Assembly: GCF_009765705.1 (NCBI RefSeq)
Contig: NZ_LMUX01000021.1
Span: forward strand, 521,451-585,450
DNA length: 64,000 nucleotides
Source: Burkholderia sp. L27(2015)
Lineage (GTDB): Bacteria; Pseudomonadota; Gammaproteobacteria; Burkholderiales; Burkholderiaceae
Reading direction: 5' to 3'
Of the stretch, positions 28,465 through 37,687 are shown one piece after another. Numbering within the stretch: position 1 is the stretch's first letter; every line of letters starts with the position of its first letter. The notes beneath the pieces are model-generated. The model made no database searches, had not been told where the DNA came from, and worked only from the letters and a program-made list of their open reading frames with translations. The position numbers and the translations under genes were made by a program.

Positions 28465-29190
28465 CTAGCTCAGTCGTTCCGGCGACATGCGAGAGGTGCG
28501 TGCCGAACCGGCTGAGCGCACTACCGCGCGCGGCGGGATCGCTTCGGACCGCGACTCAAACTGCGCGAGCTCTTTATCAGCGAGCACGTAGTCGCTGCAG
28601 TCATGCAGTCGAGCGAATGCGAGATCCAGAAACGCTCTTACTCGCTTGGGCTGAGCCGTTCGGCTTCCGTAGTAGACATGCAACCCGGTGTGCGCGCTCA
28701 TATGCTGCACAAGCACTGGCACCAGTCGTCCTGCCCGGATATGGGACGCTGCCAGGAAACTCGACAGTTGCCCCATGACCTGACCCGCGAGCACCGCTTG
28801 TGCTTCCAGATCTGTGTCATTCGTCGCGAACGAAGGCGACATCTGCCGATGTTCGAGCTTGCCATCCACCGTCAGATACCAAGGCGATACTTTGCCGGTA
28901 ACCGGATGCCGGAAGACGCTACAGCGATGGGCCGCCAGGTCATCGAGTGTCGATGGCGTCCCGTACGCTCTGAGATAGTCGGGCGCCGCGCACACGACCA
29001 TCTGGATCGGAAAGAGCTGCCGACCGATCACGCCCTCGTTGGGCGAGGCGCCGAACCTGAAACCGACATCGACGCGATCCAGCACCCAGTTGCCGATACC
29101 ATCATCGAGCTGGACGTCGGGCTGGATACTCGGATGCGCTCGACAGAACTCGTCAAGCAGTGGCATAAGGAGGGCGACGAACGAGGATTT
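28465..29190 (-). pseudogene. Truncated LysR-family regulator (effector domain only)
   Basis: The frame encodes a LysR substrate-binding domain: MPLLDEFCRAHPSIQPDVQLDD, then DVGFRFGASPNEGVIGRQLFP, VCAAPDYLRAYGTP and HRCSVFRHPVTGK. The N-terminal winged helix-turn-helix (about 90 residues) is missing. Upstream the LysR-like frame can be followed to KSSFVALL and then meets a stop, and the divergent dehydrogenase gene begins about 30 bases further on. The C-terminus also has about 45 unusual residues (Arg/Ser-rich) where normal proteins end. It looks like a regulator cut by a deletion or rearrangement. A repressor fragment made from the ATG at 29166 is possible but could not bind DNA by itself. 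Confidence 0.75.
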
Positions 29191-29221
29191 CTACATTACA
29201 GATTAGAGCGAGGCTCACCCT

Positions 29222-30232
29222 ATGAAGCACAAAGTTCTGGTTGCACGGGCAACTTTTCCAGACATCATCGAACGACTCGAAGCGCACTTCGATGTGGAGT
29301 GCAACGAGACCGACACGCCGTTCGCACCCGACGAACTGCGCCGCCGGATGGCCGACAAGACGGGCGCGCTACTGCTGGGTACCGATCGGATCGACCAGGC
29401 GTTGATCGACAGCTGTCCACATTTGCGTGCGGTAAGCAATGCGTCGGTCGGTTACGACAACTTCGATCTGCCGGCAATGACCCGCGCCTCTATCGTCGCG
29501 ACGAACGCCCCGAACCTATCGAACGAGAGCGTCGCCGATCTCGCGTGGGGTCTGATGATTGCCGCCTCGCGGCGCATGATCGAGAGTGACCAGTTCGTGC
29601 GCTCCGGCTCGTGGCGTGGTTTTGCGTATAACCTCATGCTAGGCATGGACCTGCATCGATCGACGCTGGGCATCGTTGGCATGGGACGCATCGGTCAGGC
29701 GATTGCGCGTCGCGCAGCGGGCTTCGACATGAACGTGATGTACTACAACAGAACGCGGCTCGCGCCGGAGTTGGAAGCGCAGAGTCGAGCGCGTCATGTA
29801 CCGCTCGACACATTGCTCGGCGAAGCGGATCACGTCATCCTGACGTTGCCGTACAGCGCCCAAGCGCATCACCTGATCGGCGCGCCGCAACTTGCTCGGA
29901 TGAAACGCACCGCTACGCTCGTCAACGTTGCGCGCGGGGGGATCGTCGACGACGGTGCACTGGCGCAGGCGCTCAAGGACGGAACGATCGCATCCGCCGG
30001 GCTCGACGTCTTCGAGAACGAGCCGGCACTGCATCCGGAGTTGCTACGCGCCCCCAACCTCGTGATGACACCACACACTGGCAGCGCGACAATAGCAACG
30101 CGCCGGGCGAACGCCAATCTCGCCGTCGACAACCTGCTCGCCGCGCTCGACATCGGTCCGCAAGCAGGTCGACCGCCGAGCATATTGAATCCCGAAGTGC
30201 TGGATAGACGCCGCGCTTCAGTCGGGCTTTAG
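29222..30232 (+). CDS. ghrB: D-2-hydroxyacid dehydrogenase (GhrB-like glyoxylate/2-ketogluconate reductase)
   Basis: 336 residues. The NAD(P) motif is GIVGMGRIGQAIA, and the catalytic triad residues appear in VNVARGGIVDD (Arg), DVFENEPALHPELL (Glu) and TPHTGSATIATR (His). Early region ASVGYDNFDLPAM is typical of glyoxylate/hydroxypyruvate/2-ketogluconate reductases. The NRT segment after strand beta-B (YYNRTRLAPELE) suggests NADPH preference. The gene starts just past the truncated LysR gene, which may have been its regulator. Confidence 0.88.
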   Translation: MKHKVLVARATFPDIIERLEAHFDVECNETDTPFAPDELRRRMADKTGALLLGTDRIDQALIDSCPHLRAVSNASVGYDNFDLPAMTRASIVATNAPNLSNESVADLAWGLMIAASRRMIESDQFVRSGSWRGFAYNLMLGMDLHRSTLGIVGMGRIGQAIARRAAGFDMNVMYYNRTRLAPELEAQSRARHVPLDTLLGEADHVILTLPYSAQAHHLIGAPQLARMKRTATLVNVARGGIVDDGALAQALKDGTIASAGLDVFENEPALHPELLRAPNLVMTPHTGSATIATRRANANLAVDNLLAALDIGPQAGRPPSILNPEVLDRRRASVGL

Positions 30233-30364
30233 AATTTTTCTTTAGGCAAACGTCGCCCTGGCAGCAGATTAGCGATCGAGATGCCGGGCAAAACCTCAGA
30301 CATCGTCTTCGGCGACTTTCTTACGTGTCTGCGAAATGTGAATTCGGCCTCGCGGTTGAGCGAA

Positions 30365-31597
30365 TTACGCGTCGCGTGCCTCGCTGGATCTCGATCGCAA
30401 CAAGCGCCGCGCAAGCCGTGCCTGCTTTTCGAGCGCAGAAGCGACCGTCTTGCCAAGTCGACGCTGCACGCGCGAAATCAGATAGAACAACAACCGAATT
30501 TCCATCACCCGGCCACGCGCACTAAGAAGAACACAGCGCGTTTGGTGAGATGTTTCGCGATTCGCCCAATAAGTCTTGTACTCGTTGTAGAGGACGCGCA
30601 TGTCGAAATCCCGACGGTTGGCGTGGGTCCACCTGGCAACGAATTCGGTCAGCAGGTTGCCGACCGAATAGCGGCTGTATGCCTCGTCGTAGGTGAAAAT
30701 CCAGTATTCAAGCGTTCGGGGTCCAACCAGATTAATCGACGCAGCCACGGGCACACCGTCTACCTTGATGAAGGTGACGAGCGGAACGGTCGACAGGTCC
30801 GTTTGCTGCGCAAGCTCGATGAAAAAATCCCTGACCTCATTGTCCATCAGGTATTGTGTATTCAAGCCGCGCGTCTCGGCCCAGCGCCGCTTGTTGGCAA
30901 ACAGCCAGGTCAGCACTGCCACGGCATCGTCGAACGTGGTGCACCATCCGAATTCGGTACTGCCTATCGAACTTAGCCCCTTTCGGTAACGTCGCAGGTT
31001 GCGTCGAAGAGATGGCGAAAGCGTGTCGGTAAAGTCTTCCCATTTGTCGAACTCCCGCAGGCCTATCGAGTATCCGGGAAGCACATTCAATCTTATGGGC
31101 GATAACCGCAGCAGCCACGGCTGCGGGCTCGACTCAAGTGCCTCCTGCAACAGGCTGCCATCCTGAACAAACGAAATTTCGAGAACGTCGGCTGGAACCT
31201 GCATCGCGGCGCGAACACATTCTGCAACCACTGGCGCCGTTGCCCGACCTTTGATAAGCGGCCCACCGTACTCCTCGATGTTTCCGGACGTCATCACGCT
31301 TGCGATGCGCAGCATGCCTTTACGATGAATCGCAAGTGGCCATATCGCCAGCAAATCATGATGGGCATACACCATAACGGCCACAACGAGTCCGCCTTTG
31401 GCAATCACACGGGCCGCAGACAATTCGCAATACCGATACGTCAAGCATAGCGAATGCTCTTCAGACGCGGCCTCGAGTTCCTCCCACTCGCGGCGTACGG
31501 CTTTTAAATCATTTAGAGTCTCAATGATATGAATCCTGTATGGCGCGTTAGCGACCCTATGCGTCTCGGATAAATCGTTTTGCAATTTGGTATCCAT
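30365..31597 (-). CDS. GNAT-type acyltransferase (BcsL/CelD, FemAB-like)
   Basis: About 410 residues. The central part (roughly 170-320) fits the Acetyltransf_6 domain: LSPSLRRNLRRYRKGL, FANKRRWAETRGLN, LVTFIKVDGVPVAASINLV and YDEAYSRYSVGNLL. Such proteins occur in exopolysaccharide and cellulose loci as the so-called cellulose biosynthesis CelD family; the acyl donor and acceptor are mostly unknown. Here it stands alone with no polysaccharide genes adjacent. Start at 31597 versus 31657 is uncertain; neither has a strong ribosome site. The C-terminal 40 residues are Arg-rich. Confidence 0.7.
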   Translation of the reverse strand: MDTKLQNDLSETHRVANAPYRIHIIETLNDLKAVRREWEELEAASEEHSLCLTYRYCELSAARVIAKGGLVVAVMVYAHHDLLAIWPLAIHRKGMLRIASVMTSGNIEEYGGPLIKGRATAPVVAECVRAAMQVPADVLEISFVQDGSLLQEALESSPQPWLLRLSPIRLNVLPGYSIGLREFDKWEDFTDTLSPSLRRNLRRYRKGLSSIGSTEFGWCTTFDDAVAVLTWLFANKRRWAETRGLNTQYLMDNEVRDFFIELAQQTDLSTVPLVTFIKVDGVPVAASINLVGPRTLEYWIFTYDEAYSRYSVGNLLTEFVARWTHANRRDFDMRVLYNEYKTYWANRETSHQTRCVLLSARGRVMEIRLLFYLISRVQRRLGKTVASALEKQARLARRLLRSRSSEARDA

Positions 31598-31821
31598 ATT
31601 ATTTCTATTCTCGCTAGGGTCTACCCTGTACGCCCGGCGATTGATCCGGCCGGACATGACTCAAAGTCGCGTCAACGCGCATTTAGGCGCCACATGCAGC
31701 ATTGTCGCGAACAACGTTTGCGACGGTATATGTGAACGCTTCGATGCGCTCTGCGATGTGCGCTACACCACATTGCGCGCATTCTGTTGTCAGATGTCTT
31801 TACGCCATGGTTGGCGAGCGC

Positions 31822-32592
31822 TTATACCGGCAAATGGACCTTGGAGAGCTCTTCACATCGCGCGATGAGCCGGTTCTGGAGAACAGCATCCTGCGCCTGC
31901 GGGTTTGGAGCGAGCGGGTGCAGGTGGTAAAAGTACTGGCCCGTCACCTGAGCTTGCGCATCGTCACTGGCGGCGAGCCAGGCTTGGGTGCGATGCGCCT
32001 GATCCATGTCGTCGGGCGCACCGGGACCACCCATCCGGGTAGGTACCCAGCCGGGCTCAAGCGCATTGGAAAAGACATCGGGCCAGCGACGCGCGATCGC
32101 GAATGCCACCATTGCATCATGCAGCTTGCTTTCCGCATAGGCCGAGGATCCGTTCCAGCGACGCTTGCGCCAGAGGATGTCGTCGAGATTGGCGTCAGCC
32201 TGGTGGTGCATACCAGAGCTGAGATAGACGAGCCGCTTCGGCTTCTCGATCAGCGCGGTCAGGATGTAGGCGGACAGCGTGTTAATCGCGAAGACATGCG
32301 GCAAGCCGTCGGTGGTGCGGCGCGGCCCTTCGCGATAGCCGACCGCGGCATTGTGGATCACCGTATCGAAGTGGCCGAGTTCGTTGATGCGCGCAGCAAG
32401 CGCCTTGGCGCCGGCGATGGTTTCAAGGTCGCCCACGACGATGGCCTCGGCCTTGGGTAACGCGCGCCGGGCAACTTCTGCGCGGGCGGCGTTCCTGGCA
32501 TGCAGGACAACCTGGTGCCCTTGCGCGACTAGCAGTTCGCCCGCCATGAAGCCGAGGCCCGTGGACGAACCGGAAATGAATATGCGTGCCAT
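31822..32592 (-). CDS. Short-chain dehydrogenase/reductase
   Basis: 256 residues, classical SDR: cofactor motif ISGSSTGLGFMAGELL at the N-terminus, HNAAVGY (N-A-A region), LVYLSSGMHH and the active-site YAESK. Substrate unknown. It follows the MFS gene by 70 bases and the amidohydrolase by one more gene on the same strand, so the three probably form one operon transcribed from the promoter near 35.3 kb. Confidence 0.85.
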   Translation of the reverse strand: MARIFISGSSTGLGFMAGELLVAQGHQVVLHARNAARAEVARRALPKAEAIVVGDLETIAGAKALAARINELGHFDTVIHNAAVGYREGPRRTTDGLPHVFAINTLSAYILTALIEKPKRLVYLSSGMHHQADANLDDILWRKRRWNGSSAYAESKLHDAMVAFAIARRWPDVFSNALEPGWVPTRMGGPGAPDDMDQAHRTQAWLAASDDAQAQVTGQYFYHLHPLAPNPQAQDAVLQNRLIARCEELSKVHLPV

Positions 32593-32662
32593 GTGAATTC
32601 TCCTGTACTTACTGGATGGTGAACCGGCGACATAGGCGTTGCCGGTTCCGAGGATGAGATGC

Positions 32663-33871
32663 TCAGCTTGCTGAGCGACGGTTGAGGCGGCTGATCAGGA
32701 CTAGGCCCATGCCAAGAATCGCGCTTGCCGCACCGAGCAGATAGACCGCGGCGTACCCGAACTGGCCGGCAATGAGGCCAGCCGCGGGCCCGGCAATGCC
32801 ATAGGCAATGTCGAGGAAGGCGACGAAAGCACCCATCGCACTGCCGCGATTCGCCGGCAGCACGCGCTTGAGCGCCTCGACACCGAGGGCCGGAAAGACC
32901 AGCGCGCAGCCAAGGCCGGTGACGAACGCACCCGCGAGCGCCACGATCTCGTACGGCGCGGCCCACAGCATCGCTTGGCCGATGGCTTCGATGGCAAGCG
33001 ACCAAAGGGCAACGCGATAGCCTCCAACGCGATCGGGCAGATGGCCGAACGCTATGCGCATCAGGATGAAGCCGATACCGAACGCCGTCATGACGAGTCC
33101 GGCATGGCCCCAGCCACGCATCGCGAAATAGAGCGAGGCAAATGCCGTAAGCCCGGACAGCCCGACGCCTTGCAGCATCAAGCCCAATCCTTCTCGCCAG
33201 ATTTGGCTGATCACGCGATAGAACGGCAGTCGATGGCCCGCCGGCGAAACGTACGAGGTCGCAGCAAAGGCAATACCGACAGCGAGCAGCGGTGCGACGA
33301 TGCACGCAGCCATCGCGCCCTGAAGGCCCAGCCGCTGGTAGAGGCCCATGCCGACGGGCGCACCAATCGCTAGTGCTGCAAACATCGCGATGCCAGTCCA
33401 GGACATCGACATCCCTGCGCGTTGCGGGCCGACCGACGCGATCGACCAGGACACACAGCCGGTGACGAACTGACTTTCTCCAAGGCCTGCCACCAGACGC
33501 CCTGCGATCACGATGGCAAGACTGGCTGCCGGCGAAAGACCGTGGGTAGCAGCGACCAGATAGAGCAGGCCACCCAAGGCGCAGAAGGCCGCGCCCTGCA
33601 AGGCTGCCCGCTTGCCGCCCTGATGGTCGGTCACGTGACCGGCATAGCCACGGGTCAGTACGGTGGCGAGGAACTGAATGCCGATCACAAGCCCAACGAC
33701 GAGGTTGCTAAAGCCTAGCTTGTCATGCACGAAGAGCGGAATGACGGGAAGCGGCAGACCGACGGCGAGATAACCGCAGAAGAGCATTGCGATGACGGCA
33801 AGGGACGGACGGGCCAGATAAGTCGGCGTGGCCTCGGACCGGCCTGTCGTCTTCAGGGTAAGCGACGGCAT
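32663..33871 (-). CDS. MFS transporter (YhhS-like)
   Basis: 402 residues with 12 membrane helices. It shows LPVIPLFVHDKLGFSNLVVGLV, the loop 2-3 motif GHVTDHQGGKRAAL and RLVAGLGESQFVTGC. It resembles small-molecule exporters of the YhhS/arabinose-efflux group. The start at 33871 (MPSLTLK) is preferred because the open frame upstream reads through the intergenic gap into the end of the amidohydrolase gene. Its neighbours suggest it handles the substrate or product of the amidohydrolase. Confidence 0.85.
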   Translation of the reverse strand: MPSLTLKTTGRSEATPTYLARPSLAVIAMLFCGYLAVGLPLPVIPLFVHDKLGFSNLVVGLVIGIQFLATVLTRGYAGHVTDHQGGKRAALQGAAFCALGGLLYLVAATHGLSPAASLAIVIAGRLVAGLGESQFVTGCVSWSIASVGPQRAGMSMSWTGIAMFAALAIGAPVGMGLYQRLGLQGAMAACIVAPLLAVGIAFAATSYVSPAGHRLPFYRVISQIWREGLGLMLQGVGLSGLTAFASLYFAMRGWGHAGLVMTAFGIGFILMRIAFGHLPDRVGGYRVALWSLAIEAIGQAMLWAAPYEIVALAGAFVTGLGCALVFPALGVEALKRVLPANRGSAMGAFVAFLDIAYGIAGPAAGLIAGQFGYAAVYLLGAASAILGMGLVLISRLNRRSAS

Positions 33872-33932
33872 GATTAACTCCAGTTCAATAGTCGTGGGTG
33901 CAGGCCGCCCAGCGAAGGGCGGCCGAACACAC

Positions 33933-35285
33933 TCAGACGGAAGTGTTGAGTGAGGAAGCCGACGTCTCGAAGAGGTCAGGCCGGTAGCCGCTAGCGTCGA
34001 GCAGGTAGTCACGAGAGGCGGTCGCCTCAGCCGAAAGCTTCGCCAGATCGACGTCGATCAGCTTGCCGGCACGCTTGCGCAACTGGCCGGCAACCATGAC
34101 GGTGTCGACATCGGAACGCTCGACAGCCTGGACGATGGTGCCGATGGCGTTGTTCACCGGGAAGACGGCCACGCCGTTGGTGCGCACCATGATGATGTCG
34201 GCCTGCTTGCCCGGGGTCAGCGAGCCGATCGAACGTTCCAGACCCGCGGCGCGGGCGCCATTGATCGTTGCGGCTTGCAGCACCGCCTCGACCGAGATCG
34301 GCGCGGGAGCGTCGGCCTCGCCGCGGAAACGGCGATACCGCATGGCCGAGCGCTGCTGCCCGAACAGGGCATGCATCTCGCCAAACAGATCGCTGCCGAA
34401 GGCGGTGTCGAGGTCGATGCCGAGCGCCGGCGTCAGGCCGTGATCGATCGCCCGCTGATAGGCGAAGCTCTCGTCGTCGAAGCCGAACAGCGCATCTGAA
34501 CGGGGATTGACGGTGACGTTCACGCCCGCATCCGCGAACAGCTTCCACGTTTCCTCAGGGACGCGAGCGCAGTGATTGAAGATGTTGTGGGTGCCCAGTA
34601 CCCCCGGCTCTGCGAATTCGGGTGTGAGCTTGGCGAGATCGCCGATGAACTCGGTCAGGATCTGCATGTCGAGCCGGCGTGCGACTTTCCACCAGTCGAG
34701 ATTGAGCTGACCGAAGAGGCCAACTCGCACTCGGGCGGCTTCACCGTTCCAGTTAAGTGCGAGGCGTTCCAGGTCCTGCGGCAGATGGGCAGCGGATGCT
34801 TTCTTATCCATTGCCGCACCGACCATGTGCAGCGCCCGGATGCCGGCCGAGTCGAGTGCTTCGAGCGCGGCATCGGTGTGCTCAGGGCTGCGCGAACTGT
34901 GGCAGGCGTCGATGAGGGTCGTAATGCCCGCATCGAGCGAAGCGACCGCCGTCAGCCGGGTACTCAAATACATGTCGGCCGGACGATAATGCGCGCCCAG
35001 GGTTTCGGCGACGACATCGATGTAGGCGAAGAGATCGTCAACGTCGGGCATCATCCGGCGCATCACGCCGAGCCACGCATGGTGGTGCGCATCGATCAGA
35101 CCGGGCATGACGATGCTTCCGGCGGCGTCGATGACTTCGGCGTCATCGGCCTTCAGGTCGGGACCAACGGCCACGATGCGGTCGCCTTCGACCAGGACAT
35201 CGCCGGTGGCAAGATTGGGAACATTGGCGTCCATCGTGACGATGGTGCCGCCCTTGAAAAGGATGGTACGTGCAGTGCCAGACAT
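33933..35285 (-). CDS. Amidohydrolase (cytosine/guanine deaminase-like superfamily)
   Basis: 450 residues. The N-terminal beta-sandwich starts ILFKGGTIVTMDANVPNL, followed by MPGLIDAHHHAWLGVMRRMMP carrying the metal-binding His pair. Later metal or active-site positions are HNIFNHCARVPEETW and GIDLDTAFGSDLF (Asp). It ends with GSLTPGKQADIIMV, the usual closing sandwich. The family hydrolyses amidines, purines, triazines or 5'-deoxyadenosine derivatives; which substrate is not visible. It is divergent from a LysR gene with a clear operator between them. Confidence 0.85.
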   Translation of the reverse strand: MSGTARTILFKGGTIVTMDANVPNLATGDVLVEGDRIVAVGPDLKADDAEVIDAAGSIVMPGLIDAHHHAWLGVMRRMMPDVDDLFAYIDVVAETLGAHYRPADMYLSTRLTAVASLDAGITTLIDACHSSRSPEHTDAALEALDSAGIRALHMVGAAMDKKASAAHLPQDLERLALNWNGEAARVRVGLFGQLNLDWWKVARRLDMQILTEFIGDLAKLTPEFAEPGVLGTHNIFNHCARVPEETWKLFADAGVNVTVNPRSDALFGFDDESFAYQRAIDHGLTPALGIDLDTAFGSDLFGEMHALFGQQRSAMRYRRFRGEADAPAPISVEAVLQAATINGARAAGLERSIGSLTPGKQADIIMVRTNGVAVFPVNNAIGTIVQAVERSDVDTVMVAGQLRKRAGKLIDVDLAKLSAEATASRDYLLDASGYRPDLFETSASSLNTSV

Positions 35286-35400
35286 GGTGAGCTCCATTAG
35301 CTTTGGTTATCGATTACGGCGAAAGGACGGTGCGAAGTCGCCCTACTGAGTGGCGGCAACCACTGCGGCGCGCCGTTGATGAGAAAGATACGTCTCCCGC

Positions 35401-35447
35401 GACTTTTGATTAAGATAGGGGCAATCAAAAGATTTATGCTAAAAGTC
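35401..35447. promoter_or_regulatory. LysR-type operator between amidohydrolase and LysR genes
   Basis: CTTTTGATT and AATCAAAAG form a perfect 9-bp inverted repeat 11 bases apart (35403-35431), with the T-N11-A core of LysR boxes. A second nested repeat, GACTTTT at 35401 and AAAAGTC at 35441, encloses it. It lies about 30 bases before the LysR start codon. Confidence 0.85.
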
Positions 35448-35461
35448 AAAGGTGAGATCCG

Positions 35462-36388
35462 ATGAGTTTTGACGGGAGATTGCTTGCAGGGATGAGCGTG
35501 CTGGCGGCCGTCGTCGAGACCGGTAGCTTTACGCGGGCGGGTGAAGTGCTTGGACTGTCGGCTTCGGGCGTGAGCCGGTCTATCTCGCGGCTCGAAGCGC
35601 GCATGGGTGTACGGTTGCTGGATCGTACGACACGCGCGCTGCACTTGACCGGCGAAGGCGCCCGGCTCTACGAACTGGCGGCGCCCCATCTCTCCGGCAT
35701 AGAGGATGCGGCCAATGTCGTGTCAGGCGCGGCTGTGACGGTTCGCGGGACACTGCGGGTAAGCCTGAATCCCGTGTTTGCCCGCAACGTACTGGCACCG
35801 AGATTGCCGGAATTCACTGAGCGCTATCCGGAACTCGACCTGGTCGTGGTGCAGCTACCGGATGCGGGCGACCTGGTGACTGAAGGCATCGACGTCGCGG
35901 TGCGGTTCGGTCCGCAGCCGGCGTCGGGCATGTCCTCCCGGCTGCTGCTCGAAACCCGCGTGCTGACGGTGGCGTCGCCGTCCTATCTCAAGAAACATGG
36001 GCGACCCACGACGCCCGAGAAACTCGCCGGGCACGACTGTATCCAGTACATCGATCCCCAGCACGGCAAACCGTTTCACTGGGAATTTCACCGAGGCAAA
36101 GAGATCCTGCCGGTCGAGACCACAGGCCGACTGACGCTAACGGACGTCGATACGATGGTCGGAGCTTGCGTGGCCGGCGTTGGTGTGGCGCAAGTCCTGG
36201 CTCTCGGCGTGGAGCATCTGCTTGCAAGCGGTGCCCTGGTGGAGTTGTTCCCGGATTGGCCGGGCGAGACCTTTCCGCTGTACGTTATCAGGCCATCGCG
36301 GCGCTTACCTCCGGCTGCGGTCGAGGCATTTCTCGAGTTTTGCTGGGAGCTCTGCCATGGGCCGCGCACAGCGCCAGCGTCTTCCTGA
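35462..36388 (+). CDS. LysR-family transcriptional regulator
   Basis: 308 residues. The N-terminal winged HTH reads LAAVVETGSFTRAGEVLGLSASGVSRSISRLEARMG; the effector domain contains LDLVVVQLPDAGDLVTEGIDVAVRFGPQP. It should control the divergent amidohydrolase-MFS-SDR operon, through the LysR box just upstream. The group resembles the CrgA/YhjC-like regulators that respond to small aromatic or quinone molecules. Start at 35462 agrees with the usual short N-terminus. Confidence 0.9.
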   Translation: MSFDGRLLAGMSVLAAVVETGSFTRAGEVLGLSASGVSRSISRLEARMGVRLLDRTTRALHLTGEGARLYELAAPHLSGIEDAANVVSGAAVTVRGTLRVSLNPVFARNVLAPRLPEFTERYPELDLVVVQLPDAGDLVTEGIDVAVRFGPQPASGMSSRLLLETRVLTVASPSYLKKHGRPTTPEKLAGHDCIQYIDPQHGKPFHWEFHRGKEILPVETTGRLTLTDVDTMVGACVAGVGVAQVLALGVEHLLASGALVELFPDWPGETFPLYVIRPSRRLPPAAVEAFLEFCWELCHGPRTAPASS

Positions 36389-36451
36389 ACGCTCGATGCG
36401 TTGCGATTGTCGCCGATTATTGTTCCAATATTCCCGTTTTATCGGCGGCGT

Positions 36452-37384
36452 TCAGGACATGAGCCTATGACTATCCTCATGTCCTTTTGCAACTTCCTGC
36501 ATCAACTGCCGGAACCACACCAGTGCCGGATCGCGCTCCTGAAACTTGTTGTACTGGACAACTTCAACGAGCTCGGGGATGGGATAGGGGCAAGGAAGCA
36601 CTCGTAGCGACGGGGAGTCGCGCTGCAGCAATAGGGCAAGGCGGGTCTGCAATGTAGCGATCCGGCGGGTCCCAACCAAAAAAGCCGGCACGATCCGGAA
36701 AGTCTCCACGGTCACCTCCGCTCGACGCTGATAGCCCAGCGCGGCCGCTGCCCGGCTGTCAGATGTGACGATTGCGCCTCCGGCCCATTCCATGATCACG
36801 TGACCCAACTCAAGATACTGTGTCAACGTGAGCACATCATCGATCCGGTCGTTTTCCGCCCAAGCCAGGCATGACCACGAATCCTCGAACAACGATTCCG
36901 AAGGATAAGCCGATCCGGCGCGAAAGTCGGGCGTGATCAGAAGATCGATCTCGCCATTTTCCAGATGCGTGAGCCCTAGCGTGGCAGCAGTGCGCACCCC
37001 GAACTTCATCAGGGGCGCCTCCAGGGACGCACGCCTGAGGACCTCGCCGAGAAAAACGCTGATCACATAGTCAGACGTTTCCACCACGATCTTACGGTCC
37101 GACGTGGATGGGTCGAAGGCAGGGCTCTCATTCGTTATGGCCTGGACTTGCAGCAGCACTTCCCGGATGGGCCGTTTCAGTTCCTCCGCCCTGGGTGTCA
37201 AGACCATCGCCCGGCCTACCTGGACGAGCAACTCGTCATCGAAATACTCACGCAGCCTGGCCATTGCGCAACTCGTCGCAGACTGGCTCAGGAATAGCCG
37301 CTGGGCGGCTTTGGTCACGCTGCGTTCGCTTAGCAGCGCGTCCAGAACCACCAGTTGATTCAAGTCGAGTTTGTTGAAGCGCAT
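36452..37384 (-). CDS. LysR-family regulator, NodD/NahR-like
   Basis: 310 residues: MRFNKLDLNQLVVLDALLSERSVTKAAQRLFLSQSATSCAMARL is the HTH of the NodD/NahR/LinR branch, which starts with R-F-x-x-L-D-L-N. The effector domain has IDLLITPDFRAGSAYPSE and ends with LVWFRQLMQEVAK. Regulators of this branch control aromatic or flavonoid-responsive genes. It is divergent from the MFS-cyclase-FAH-hydrolase module and is the likely activator. A small inverted repeat lies just upstream. Confidence 0.9.
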   Translation of the reverse strand: MRFNKLDLNQLVVLDALLSERSVTKAAQRLFLSQSATSCAMARLREYFDDELLVQVGRAMVLTPRAEELKRPIREVLLQVQAITNESPAFDPSTSDRKIVVETSDYVISVFLGEVLRRASLEAPLMKFGVRTAATLGLTHLENGEIDLLITPDFRAGSAYPSESLFEDSWSCLAWAENDRIDDVLTLTQYLELGHVIMEWAGGAIVTSDSRAAAALGYQRRAEVTVETFRIVPAFLVGTRRIATLQTRLALLLQRDSPSLRVLPCPYPIPELVEVVQYNKFQERDPALVWFRQLMQEVAKGHEDSHRLMS

Positions 37385-37687
37385 GGCATCGTCACATTGA
37401 TCGCATCAATACAGCTTACCAGAAGGATCAATTGTACAAATTCGCTCGTTAAAGGCATTGTGAACACGTGGACGGGAGCGAGCTCTTCGGACCACGAAAA
37501 ACCTCGCTCCTTGGCCATGACGTCCGTATTGCAAAGACCCAGAAGCAGAACGCCGTTCAATCGTGCAAGAGTTTCGGAGAGTGACTTGTGCATATCAATT
37601 CCCGCAGTCCCATCACACCGCGTGACCGAGCAAATGAGCGAGCAAATGACCGCGCTAACGACCGAGCTAAAGAGCTAGAGGTTCGCG
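37385..37687. promoter_or_regulatory. Divergent regulatory region with inverted repeats
   Basis: This 303-base gap separates the NodD-like regulator and the MFS gene. ATTGAT-CGC-ATCAAT (37396-37410) is a perfect inverted repeat 12 bases before the regulator start codon, and ATTGATC recurs inverted as GATCAAT near 37426. Near 37630-37675 imperfect copies of an ACCGAGC/GAGCAAATGA unit repeat. No gene is supported. Confidence 0.4.

Noticed and set aside
28603-29589. Open frame of 328 codons on the + strand spanning the truncated LysR and the GhrB gene
   Set aside because: It reads the complement of the LysR remnant and then an off-frame of ghrB; no domain is visible.
37630-37680. Tandem-like ACCGAGC/GAGCAAATGA units as a CRISPR or iteron array
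   Set aside because: Units are short, imperfect and few, with no regular spacers.
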